Of a stretch of 14,409 nucleotides of DNA, positions 7,663-13,492 are shown in pieces; positions within the stretch are counted from its first letter, which is position 1, and each line of letters starts with the position of its first letter. Under the pieces are notes generated by a model, which saw only the letters and a list, made by a program, of their open reading frames with translations, was not told the DNA's origin and made no database searches. The DNA lies in contig CAZSSQ010000065.1 of assembly GCA_964609465.1 (NCBI GenBank), forward strand, positions 1-14,409, in the 5' to 3' direction. The position numbers and the translations under genes are program-made. The stretch is from CAVSBT01 sp964609465. Its GTDB lineage: Bacteria > Chloroflexota > Dehalococcoidia > DSTF01 > JALHUB01.

Positions 7663-7693
7663 CACGCGAGGGCCTTGACAGGGCCCTCGCGTG
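7663..7693. terminator. Bidirectional 12-bp hairpin terminator
   Basis: CACGCGAGGGCC (7663-7674) and its exact complement GGCCCTCGCGTG (7682-7693) flank the seven-base loop TTGACAG, 42 bases after the thiolase stop. On the plus strand it is followed by TTCTGCT. On the minus strand a run of five T (complement of 7654-7658) follows after a few bases, so it may also end transcripts arriving from the MarR side. Confidence 0.65.
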
Positions 7694-7705
7694 TTCTGCT
7701 ATCAT
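7675..7705 (+). promoter_or_regulatory. Promoter-like sequence overlapping the terminator hairpin
   Basis: TTGACA (7675-7680), a perfect -35 hexamer, occupies the hairpin loop. TGCTATCAT (7697-7705) provides an extended -10. The spacer of 19 bases is long, but the TG motif could compensate. It points into a stretch without protein genes, so any transcript would be noncoding or antisense to the MarR gene. Confidence 0.35.
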
Positions 7706-7711
7706 CACCGA

Positions 7712-7951
7712 AACCGCGTAGCACGAATGCGTGCACAGGCGGCGGGAGCCCGCCCGGCCGCGCGGGGGGTGGGGCGGTACCGGCGCAGGGAAGTGCCGGT
7801 ACCGCCCAGCAACTAAGTCCAGTGGAGAACAACCGCAGGGGGCGCTGAACCACCAGAGGTGGGCGCGCCCCGTTCCTTTGAGCTGGGTCGCAACCGCCGT
7901 CTCGGACCCCTTATCGCTGCCACGAATGTGGAGCCCAAGGCGGCGGCCCAG
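7712..7951 (+). ncRNA. Candidate structured noncoding RNA or orphan leader
   Basis: The 370-base gap between thiolase and MarR holds no credible protein gene but at least five good hairpins. GCACG/CGTGC lies at 7721-7734. A 15-bp stem at 7772-7807 (GGGCGGTACCGGCGC with one G-T pair) has an AGGGAA loop. GGGGCGC/GCGCCCC (7839-7845, 7865-7871) encloses CCACC/GGTGG. CTGGG plus CCGCC (7883-7887, 7894-7898) pairs with GGCGG plus CCCAG (7939-7943, 7947-7951). CCAC-GAAT-GTGG lies at 7920-7931. GGGTCGCAACCGCC (7885-7898) distantly resembles the T-box motif AGGGTGGNACCGCG, and it could pair instead with GACCC (7905-7909), so alternative folds exist. No aminoacyl-tRNA synthetase or transporter gene follows, and the T-box likeness is imperfect. 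The strand is inferred only from the upstream promoter-like sequence. Confidence 0.3.
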
Positions 7952-7990
7952 ACTACAAGGCTGCTCCGGCCCCGCTCCCAGGACCTTTAG

Positions 7991-8500
7991 CTACTCGCCC
8001 CGAGGGTAGACCTTGCCCGGCCGCAGGCCCAGTTGGCGGTAAGCGCTGGCCCGGAGCTTGTGAGCGAGGCGCCGCCACTGGACAATCTCGCGCTGCGTCA
8101 AACCCTCAAAGAAGGCCTCCGCCACTTCTCGATGGACGGCGTCCGCCTTCAGGTAGCGCTCCCTCCCGACATCAGTAAGCGTGACGAGAACCTTGCGGCG
8201 GTCTTTGGGGTGAGGATCCCGGTTCAGCAGGCCCGCGTTCACCAGCCGGTCTATCAGCCCCGAGAGGCTCTGCGCCTCGAGGAGAACAGTGGAGCGGGCA
8301 CGTGCGGGGACCAGCGGTGTGGGGTCCCAGTAGAGCATCCCCATGAGGAAGACCTGGGGAGCGCTGAGACCCAAGGCCAGGAGAGCGCGCTCCGTCAGCT
8401 TCTCGAGGGACGTGAAAGTCTGGTAAAGGAGGGCCCAGTCCTCCCACACCTGCGGGACCTGGCCTGCCTGCTTCTCACTACGAACGCTTTTGGTTGGCAT
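7991..8500 (-). CDS. MarR-family transcriptional regulator
   Basis: A 169-residue winged-helix regulator of normal MarR length. The DNA-binding part is clear: a recognition helix around EAQSLSGLIDRLVNAGLL (75-92), followed by the wing NRDPHPKDRRKVLVTLTDVGR (93-113), where D100-R101-R102 is the conserved wing motif. Flanking helices (15-45 and 115-155) would form the dimer interface. I place the start at the ATG at 8500, which has a GGGGGA purine tract upstream; an in-frame GTG at 8524 would add eight residues. It is divergent from the radical SAM gene, and the repeats at 8562-8593 between them are the natural candidate operator. Its ligand is unknown. It converges on the thiolase operon, so it could also respond to a CoA ester or aromatic acid, but nothing in the sequence shows that. 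Confidence 0.88.
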   Translation of the reverse strand: MPTKSVRSEKQAGQVPQVWEDWALLYQTFTSLEKLTERALLALGLSAPQVFLMGMLYWDPTPLVPARARSTVLLEAQSLSGLIDRLVNAGLLNRDPHPKDRRKVLVTLTDVGRERYLKADAVHREVAEAFFEGLTQREIVQWRRLAHKLRASAYRQLGLRPGKVYPRGE

Positions 8501-8561
8501 GTGCGGCTCTTCCCCCTTTCCCACTGGAAGGCTCCTGGCCTGGCTCGCTACGTATGGGCAC

Positions 8562-8593
8562 GAATATACTGCGGTTGGAGAAGAATATACCGC
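8562..8593. promoter_or_regulatory. Paired direct repeats GAATATACYGC, candidate MarR operator
   Basis: GAATATACTGC (8562-8572) and GAATATACCGC (8583-8593) are two near-identical copies whose starts are 21 bases apart, two turns of the helix. The region also contains the inverted arms TGCGGT (8570-8575) and ACCGCA (8589-8594). They are AT-rich islands in GC-rich DNA and contain TATATT on the minus strand, a possible -10 for the MarR gene, so a bound regulator could repress its own promoter. Confidence 0.4.
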
Positions 8594-8669
8594 ATCCCTT
8601 CGCCTGCGGCAATAGGCTGGAGCCGGAGGTCAACCTCCCCTTAGCCAGAGCGGGCGCGATGGACGGATT

Positions 8670-8678
8670 TGGTACAAT
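8670..8678 (+). promoter_or_regulatory. Extended -10 element before the radical SAM gene
   Basis: TGGTACAAT is an extended -10 box (TGn plus TACAAT) 37 bases before the ATG at 8716. No clear -35 is visible. A start near 8685 would give a leader of about 30 bases containing the GAGGAAAG ribosome binding site. Confidence 0.4.
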
Positions 8679-8715
8679 GGCGCCATCGACAGCGGGCCAG
8701 CGAGGAAAGCCGGGC

Positions 8716-9663
8716 ATGACGGGCCTCCGGGAACTGCACCTCCTCCTCACCTACCAGTGCACGTTCGAGTGTGATCACTGCTTCGTGTGGGGCAGCCCTT
8801 TCCAGGCGGGGACCATGACCCTGGCTCAAGTCCGGGAGGTCTTCCGCCAGGGCGAGGCCCTGGGCGGCATCGAGGGCATCTGTCTGGAGGGCGGCGAACC
8901 CTCCATGTACTACCCCACTTTCGTGGAGGCGGCGCGCCTGGCCCGCGGCCGCGGCTGGTGGGTGGAGGTGGTCACCAACGCCTACTGGGCCACCTCCCGA
9001 GAGGACGCGCTGCTCTTCCTGCGGCCCCTGGCTGACCTGCCGCTCCGCTGCCTGTACGTCAGCGAGGACGCCTATCACGGCTCGGGCGAGGATTTCAGTC
9101 CTGCGCGCATCGCCGCCGAGGCAGCCCGGGAACTAGGCGCACCCATCGGCTGCATCACCATCCGGCCCGCCGACCACAGCGTGGGCGGCCCTCACGTGAC
9201 AGAGAAGGGGGCGCCTGTCACCGGCGGCGCCGTTCATTTCCGGGGCCGTGCCGCCGAGAGGTTGACCGAAGGGCTACCTCGCCGACCGTGGCGCGAGCTC
9301 GATTCCTGCCCACACGAGGACCTGGCCGCTCCCAAGCGGGTACACATCGACTCCCTGGGCTACGTTCACCTCTGTCAGGGTTTAGCTCTGGGCAACCTCT
9401 GGGAGCAACCGCTGGCCGAGCTGATGGCCCGCTACCGGCCGGGGGAGCACCCCGTGTGCGGTCCCCTCCTCTCCGGAGGGCCAGCCGCCCTCGCCCGCAC
9501 CTTCCGCCTTCCCCATGCCGACGGCTACGTGGACGAGTGCCACATGTGCTACGAGATGCGGCGTGCTTTGCGTCGCCGGATTCCCCACTTCCTGGGCCCC
9601 GACCAGATGTACGGCGTGCCCGGCAAGGGTTCCCACGACGAGAACCAAGCGGGACAGGCCTGA
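8716..9663 (+). CDS. Radical SAM protein with extra C-terminal cysteines
   Basis: A 315-residue radical SAM enzyme. The [4Fe-4S]/SAM motif is C15-X3-C19-X2-C22 in TYQCTFECDHCFVWG. LEGGEPSMY (58-66) is the glycine-rich SAM-binding strand of the GGEP type. The C-terminal third has C198, C220, C248 and the pair C275-X2-C278 (DECHMCYE); this recalls SPASM-like auxiliary-cluster regions, but the spacing does not match one closely. VHIDSLGYVHLCQG (209-222) is the usual feature of SPASM-type proteins. GAGGAAAG 8-14 bases upstream supports the ATG at 8716; an earlier in-frame ATG lies in the promoter region and lacks protein character. No precursor peptide or partner is evident, so the substrate is unknown. 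The MarR gene is divergent and may regulate it. The last residues are encoded by a hairpin with the stop codon in its loop. Confidence 0.85.
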   Translation: MTGLRELHLLLTYQCTFECDHCFVWGSPFQAGTMTLAQVREVFRQGEALGGIEGICLEGGEPSMYYPTFVEAARLARGRGWWVEVVTNAYWATSREDALLFLRPLADLPLRCLYVSEDAYHGSGEDFSPARIAAEAARELGAPIGCITIRPADHSVGGPHVTEKGAPVTGGAVHFRGRAAERLTEGLPRRPWRELDSCPHEDLAAPKRVHIDSLGYVHLCQGLALGNLWEQPLAELMARYRPGEHPVCGPLLSGGPAALARTFRLPHADGYVDECHMCYEMRRALRRRIPHFLGPDQMYGVPGKGSHDENQAGQA

Positions 9664-9673
9664 GGCCTGTCCC
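9651..9673. terminator. 10-bp perfect hairpin with the stop codon as its loop
   Basis: GGGACAGGCC (9651-9660) and GGCCTGTCCC (9664-9673) are perfect complements around TGA (9661-9663), the stop codon of the radical SAM gene. There is no T tract, so it may work more as an mRNA-end stabiliser or as a palindromic repeat than as a classical terminator. Confidence 0.45.
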
Positions 9674-9702
9674 TGCAGCTCCACCGACACCATCTTGTAG
9701 GG

Positions 9703-9725
9703 GTCTAGCTTTGGGTCGGCTAGAC
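9703..9725 (-). terminator. Hairpin at the end of the minus-strand cytochrome operon
   Basis: GTCTAGC (9703-9709) and GCTAGAC (9719-9725) form a seven-bp stem around a nine-base loop, seven bases beyond the stop of the last operon gene and between two convergent genes. There is no strong T tract. Confidence 0.4.
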
Positions 9726-9732
9726 GGCGTGC

Positions 9733-10386
9733 CTACGACTCGATCTCCAACTCCCGCCACTCCTGGGAGAAGGCCTTGAAGCCGGCGCGCTCGCCCACGG
9801 ATCCCTCCCAGATGGCGAAGCCCACCTTCACCTTCTTGCCGGGCTCCAGCGGCACCGCCTCGTCGGCCGACTCCGGGACGGCGAAAGGGCGTCCAATGAC
9901 CAGTCGCCAGACGCCGTCAGCCCAGCGGGACTTCGCGGACAGGGAGCCGGCCTCCAGCCACTGGGATTCGCCGACACCACCGCCAGTGACGTTCTTCGGC
10001 TGGTCGTCGAAGTCGGGCCGCCAGTACCAGGCGTTCACCCTCTGGTCCACGGACCCCATGGTCGTAATGTCGGCGTCGCCGCGGAGGGGGAAGAGGATGG
10101 CCGCGCCGTCGGCGAAGACCGTGTCCTCCGTGATGCGGTAGTTGGGGGTAGCGTCGTCCCATTCCAGGCGGATGAAGATGCGCAGACCGTTGTGGAGAAC
10201 CCGGACCCGCACTTCCTTGACCACGCCAAATTCCCGGTTCTCCCAGCTAATCTTCAGATAGTCGTTGGGCTGGTTTGCGATGGGCGTGGGAGCGGTAGCG
10301 ATGACCTCCAGGGGTGCCTCTTGCCACTCAGCCGCGTCGGGGTCCAGCAGGTTCTTGGACGCGGCTGCTATCCTCTTTGCCAGCAT
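9733..10386 (-). CDS. Ethylbenzene dehydrogenase-type haem b protein (type II DMSO-reductase gamma subunit family)
   Basis: A 217-residue protein resembling the haem b subunits of ethylbenzene dehydrogenase, dimethylsulfide dehydrogenase, selenate reductase and chlorate reductase. In that family the haem is held by a Met and a Lys. Good candidates here are M110 in DITTMGSVDQRVNAWYWRPD (106-125) and K204 in WEGSVGERAGFKAFSQEW (193-210), the most typical family segment. FADGAAILFP (91-100) is another. No signal peptide is seen, so export or periplasmic placement is unclear. The start at 10386 has GGAGGAA before it; a longer frame runs upstream into the preceding gene. It is the last gene of the Rieske/cytochrome b operon, 17 bases after the cytochrome c gene, and no molybdopterin catalytic subunit is nearby. 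I infer a dedicated electron carrier or subunit of the bc-type complex. Confidence 0.72.
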   Translation of the reverse strand: MLAKRIAAASKNLLDPDAAEWQEAPLEVIATAPTPIANQPNDYLKISWENREFGVVKEVRVRVLHNGLRIFIRLEWDDATPNYRITEDTVFADGAAILFPLRGDADITTMGSVDQRVNAWYWRPDFDDQPKNVTGGGVGESQWLEAGSLSAKSRWADGVWRLVIGRPFAVPESADEAVPLEPGKKVKVGFAIWEGSVGERAGFKAFSQEWRELEIES

Positions 10387-10403
10387 GCTTACTTCCTCCG
10401 CCG

Positions 10404-11120
10404 CTAGCGGCTGACGGTGATGGTGCCCTCGGAGACTGCGGCCCCCGCCTCGGAAGGAATGCACGAGAAGCGATAGGATCCGGGGCTGACGGGGGTGAAG
10501 TCCAGGCTCTTCATCTCACCGGCCGCGATCTCCAGAGACACCTCCCGCTCCGTCTCCTGGACGCCGTCTGGCTCAAGCATACGACCGCGCAGGCCTTCGC
10601 CGCGACAGGTGCTGTCGGTGCTAGTGAAGTTGGCGACCTCCAGACGCACCTTCTCGCCCGCCTTCATCTCCAACTCGGCGGGGTCCAGGCCCGCATCGGT
10701 GATCTCCGTCGCCACCAGGGTGGGCGCGCCGAGCGCCCGCTCCACCGCCTGCGTATCCCAATGCATAATGAAGTAGGTGAGATCATCGATCTGAGCATCG
10801 CTCAGGGGTCCGCCCCCTTCACGGCTGTAGACGTGATAGGTGGAGGGGAAGGCCCGCGTCCCCTGTGCGATGGCGCGCCGGACGTCATTGAGGGTGAGCT
10901 GCGTTCCGCGCACGGCAGGTCCATCGGGACTGCCCGCGCCGTAGGTGCCGTGGCAGGAGGCGCAGCTCTCGATGTAGACCAGGGCACCCCGATCCAGCGT
11001 CTTCTCGGCCACAGTCCCCGAAACCTCCTCTTGATGTCCGGGCTCCAGGGCCCGGTAGAGGGGGACCGCCACGGCGAGGACGAGAGCTAGGGCCAGAGCG
11101 GCCAGGATCCGCTTCTCCAA
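10404..11120 (-). CDS. Membrane-anchored cytochrome c with C-terminal cupredoxin-like domain
   Basis: A 238-residue protein. Residues 4-24 are a hydrophobic signal anchor. Residues 40-125 form a class I cytochrome c domain with the haem site C53-A-S-C56-H57. Residues 135-238 look like a cupredoxin beta-sandwich (EMKAGEKVRLEVANF, VSLEIAAGEMKSLDF, PGSYRFSC, GTITV). The usual copper ligands are not all there: C220 is at the right place, but the His and Met expected after it are replaced (IPSEAGAAVSEG), and the first His after the ANF strand is absent. In the cytochrome domain no Met occupies the axial position before LSDAQI; H96 is a candidate sixth ligand. It starts one base after the Rieske stop, so translation is probably coupled. 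It probably takes electrons from the Rieske protein. A non-copper electron or structural role for the second domain is inferred. Confidence 0.82.
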   Translation of the reverse strand: MEKRILAALALALVLAVAVPLYRALEPGHQEEVSGTVAEKTLDRGALVYIESCASCHGTYGAGSPDGPAVRGTQLTLNDVRRAIAQGTRAFPSTYHVYSREGGGPLSDAQIDDLTYFIMHWDTQAVERALGAPTLVATEITDAGLDPAELEMKAGEKVRLEVANFTSTDSTCRGEGLRGRMLEPDGVQETEREVSLEIAAGEMKSLDFTPVSPGSYRFSCIPSEAGAAVSEGTITVSR

Positions 11121-11121
11121 C

Positions 11122-11652
11122 CTACACCTTCGTCAGTTGAGATTCGTCGTAGGACGAGCGAGTGATGATGGTGCCGGTGTCAACGATGACTTTGTCACCG
11201 TCGATCTCGATGGGGAAGATGTCCAGTGGTCGCGGCGCCGGGCCGCCTTTCACCAGCCCGTAGCGGTCGAACCTGGAGCCGTGGCAGGGGCAGTTGAAGC
11301 GGCCGCTGGCTGCCAGGCTGTCCTCCGATTGCTCGTCAGGGCGCCAGGGCACGACGCAGCCGAGGTGGGTGCACTTACGGTAGACGGCCAGCAGGCCACC
11401 CGGCAGCCGCGATATGTAGAAGCGGCCGTCCAGAAAGTAGGTGACGCTGCCCACCGGGAAGTCGCTCACCTTGCCCGCCTCAAACTTGGAGCCGAAGGCG
11501 GCCGTCTTGGGCAGGGCGCGGATAGCCTGAACAGTGATCACCCCGCCCTCGACGACGAGGGTGATGGCCACCCCCCACAGGCCGTAGGCCATGAAGGAAC
11601 GGCGGTCCAGCTTCAATGGGAAGCCCGGCTCCTCAGTCTCTTCTCGCCCCAT
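11122..11652 (-). CDS. Rieske [2Fe-2S] iron-sulfur protein of a bc/b6f-type complex
   Basis: A 176-residue Rieske protein. The cluster motifs are complete: C94-T-H96-L-G-C99 and C121-P-C123-H124-G-S, so both Cys-His pairs and the disulfide cysteines are present. A twin-arginine motif DRRSFM (16-21) leads a membrane anchor of about 23 residues (21-43), the normal Tat-dependent, uncleaved anchor of Rieske proteins, with the cluster domain on the outer face. I choose the ATG at 11652 over the in-frame GTG three codons earlier because that GTG lies within the GAGGTG ribosome binding site. It lies between cytochrome b (17 bases upstream) and cytochrome c (one base downstream), the gene order of b6f-like complexes. 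It oxidises quinol with cytochrome b and hands one electron to the cytochrome c. Confidence 0.93.
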   Translation of the reverse strand: MGREETEEPGFPLKLDRRSFMAYGLWGVAITLVVEGGVITVQAIRALPKTAAFGSKFEAGKVSDFPVGSVTYFLDGRFYISRLPGGLLAVYRKCTHLGCVVPWRPDEQSEDSLAASGRFNCPCHGSRFDRYGLVKGGPAPRPLDIFPIEIDGDKVIVDTGTIITRSSYDESQLTKV

Positions 11653-11669
11653 GGTAGTCACCTCGACGA

Positions 11670-13229
11670 TCAGAAGCTAAGCCCACCCGGCGGCAGGTTC
11701 CAGGGCTCCACCAGGTGCATGCCAATGCCTCGGAAGAAGCTGCCCACCAGCGTCAACTGCGCATAGACGACGATGAACGCCGTGAAGTAGGCCATCAAGA
11801 CCTCGCGCCGGCTGGGTCGCAGGGGCAGGATGCTGGCGTGCAGGATGGCCGACAGGCACACCATGACCCCCACAGGTACCACCCAGTTGGGTAAGATGGC
11901 CGGGTTCCCAACAATGGAACGCACGCCCACCTTTTCGTCGAAGATGATGAGGGCGGTGGTCCAGACCGCCGTGTACACGGCCGACCAGATGGTGATGATG
12001 AGCCCCTTCCGGGTCCCAAACCACTCTCCGGCGTGCCTAAGGTCGCGGTCCAAGTATGGCAGGGCCATGAGCGCTACTACCAGCAACGCCGGGATCCACA
12101 CGCCGGCCAGGGCCGCGTCCATGTGCAGGAGGAGCTCCTGCAGATTGACGAAGTACCAGGGCGCCTTCGCTGGGTTCTCAGTGATGTCCGGGTTGGCCAG
12201 GTCTCGCAGGGGGGCGTCCACCGCCATCGACATGAGCACGAGCACGGCGGTGATGAAGAGCCCGGCGATGAGCTCCAGGATAAGCAGGTTGGGCCAGGTG
12301 GATAGGGTCTGCTTGCGGGCCACAGCGGCGCGGGCGGCGGGCGCCTCGGGCTGCCGGGCCTGCGCCCCAGTCATGGGGAGCGCTGCCTCTGCGCTCCCAG
12401 GCGGGTCGTCCGCCTCGGCCGCCGGCGCCTCGACCCCTTCCCGGCGGGCCGCCTGGGTGCCTCGCGGCAAGGGGTTCGAGGCGGCCAGGCCGCCATCCTT
12501 ACGGATGCGCCAGAAATGAAAGCCGATCAGCACCGACATCAACAGGGGCAGGAGCATGACGTGGAGCACATAGAAGCGGATGAGGGCCTCCTGGCCCACC
12601 TCCTTGGCACCCAGGATCAACACCCGCAGGGACTCGCCGATCAGAGGGGCGTACCCCGCGAGGTTGGTGCTGACGGTGATAGCCCAGAAGGAGAGCTGGT
12701 CCCAGGGCAGCAGGTAGCCGGTGAAGCTCAGGGCCAGGGTCAGCAGCAGCAGCATGACGCCGATCACCCAGTTGAACTCCCGCGGCCTCTTGTAGGCGCC
12801 CGTGTAGAAGACCCTCATCATGTGCAGGAAGACGGCCAGCACCATAAGGTGGGCGCCCCAGCGGTGAATGTTCCGCAGCAGGGCGCCGAAGGCGACGGTG
12901 GTGCTCATGGTTTCCACATCTTGGTAGGCCCGGCCCACGTCGGGCACGTAGACAAAGGCCAGCAGGATGCCGGTCACCGTCTCGATGCCGAAGAGGAAGA
13001 AGAGGAAGAGGCCCAGACCCCAGGTGTAGGTGAGACGGATGGATCGGGCGCTCACCTTCAACGGGTGGATGTGGAGGAAGAAGACGGCAGGGATGATGAG
13101 AGCCCGGGTCTTGTCGCCGCTGGGATAGGCGAAGCGGAAGATGGAGCGCCAGAGGCGGTTGTTGGTTATCAGCGCCACAAGACGCGTTGGCAGGTCGATG
13201 GGCTGCCACTCAACCTCACGTAGACCCAC
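11670..13229 (-). CDS. Cytochrome b (b6f-like, fused b6/subunit IV) of the quinol-oxidising complex
   Basis: A 519-residue cytochrome b. The haem ligands are H122 and H136 in helix B, and H223 and H238 in helix D. The 15-residue step in helix D is the b6f-type spacing; mitochondrial-type bc1 has 14. GYLLPWDQLSFWA (171-183) is the b6 signature, and KAPWYFVNLQELL (355-367) is the quinol-site motif, with APWY in place of PEWY. About 60 Ala/Pro-rich residues (246-308) link the b6-like and subunit IV-like halves. No Cys is present near the N-terminus to attach a haem c(i). The start is a GTG at 13229 with GGGAGGT five bases before it; the frame is open 100 codons upstream, but that part lacks protein character. 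It is the first gene of a four-gene operon with Rieske, cytochrome c and haem b genes. Confidence 0.92.
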   Translation of the reverse strand: MGLREVEWQPIDLPTRLVALITNNRLWRSIFRFAYPSGDKTRALIIPAVFFLHIHPLKVSARSIRLTYTWGLGLFLFFLFGIETVTGILLAFVYVPDVGRAYQDVETMSTTVAFGALLRNIHRWGAHLMVLAVFLHMMRVFYTGAYKRPREFNWVIGVMLLLLTLALSFTGYLLPWDQLSFWAITVSTNLAGYAPLIGESLRVLILGAKEVGQEALIRFYVLHVMLLPLLMSVLIGFHFWRIRKDGGLAASNPLPRGTQAARREGVEAPAAEADDPPGSAEAALPMTGAQARQPEAPAARAAVARKQTLSTWPNLLILELIAGLFITAVLVLMSMAVDAPLRDLANPDITENPAKAPWYFVNLQELLLHMDAALAGVWIPALLVVALMALPYLDRDLRHAGEWFGTRKGLIITIWSAVYTAVWTTALIIFDEKVGVRSIVGNPAILPNWVVPVGVMVCLSAILHASILPLRPSRREVLMAYFTAFIVVYAQLTLVGSFFRGIGMHLVEPWNLPPGGLSF

Positions 13230-13237
13230 AGCTACCT

Positions 13238-13252
13238 CCCGCTGAAAGCGGG
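13238..13252 (-). promoter_or_regulatory. Hairpin overlapping the cytochrome b ribosome binding site
   Basis: On the minus strand CCCGCT-TTC-AGCGGG forms a perfect six-bp stem whose last GGG is part of the GGGAGGT Shine-Dalgarno before the GTG start. Partial sequestration could limit translation of the first operon gene. Confidence 0.4.
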
Positions 13253-13340
13253 TATGGCAAGACGACGCCGGCAGCGGCCTTTGTTCCGCTCCGGACGCCT
13301 GCTCGCCGTCAAGATATGTTCGCCCGCAGACCCCCGTAAA

Positions 13341-13378
13341 GGGCCGAACGTACCCAGGGCCCCAGGTACGTTCGGCCC
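13341..13378. promoter_or_regulatory. 14-bp perfect inverted repeat in the divergent promoter region
   Basis: GGGCCGAACGTACC (13341-13354) and GGTACGTTCGGCCC (13365-13378) flank a ten-base spacer in the gap between the cytochrome b operon and the BON gene. An extra half, GCCGAACG, lies at 13389-13396. It could be an operator shared by both transcripts or an RNA hairpin. A weak plus-strand promoter (TTGCCT 13418-13423, TAGACT 13440-13445, 16-base spacer) lies downstream. The rest of 13230-13492 shows nothing recognisable. Confidence 0.4.
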
Positions 13379-13492
13379 CCGCTCCAGCGCCGAACGGGGA
13401 CGGTCGTCGTGGTGCTCTTGCCTGTGGCCTCCGACGCGCTAGACTAGCATAGCGGGCCCCCGATGGGCCGAAGCGCACAAGGAGGTAGCACG

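Noticed and set aside
7731..8009. 92-codon plus-strand ORF in the thiolase-MarR gap
   Set aside because: It runs through strong hairpins, ends inside the antisense MarR gene, and has Arg/Pro-rich composition with no ribosome site.
12516..13223. Plus-strand frame opposite cytochrome b
   Set aside because: It is Gln/His/Glu-rich low complexity lying wholly antisense to conserved haem-ligand helices.
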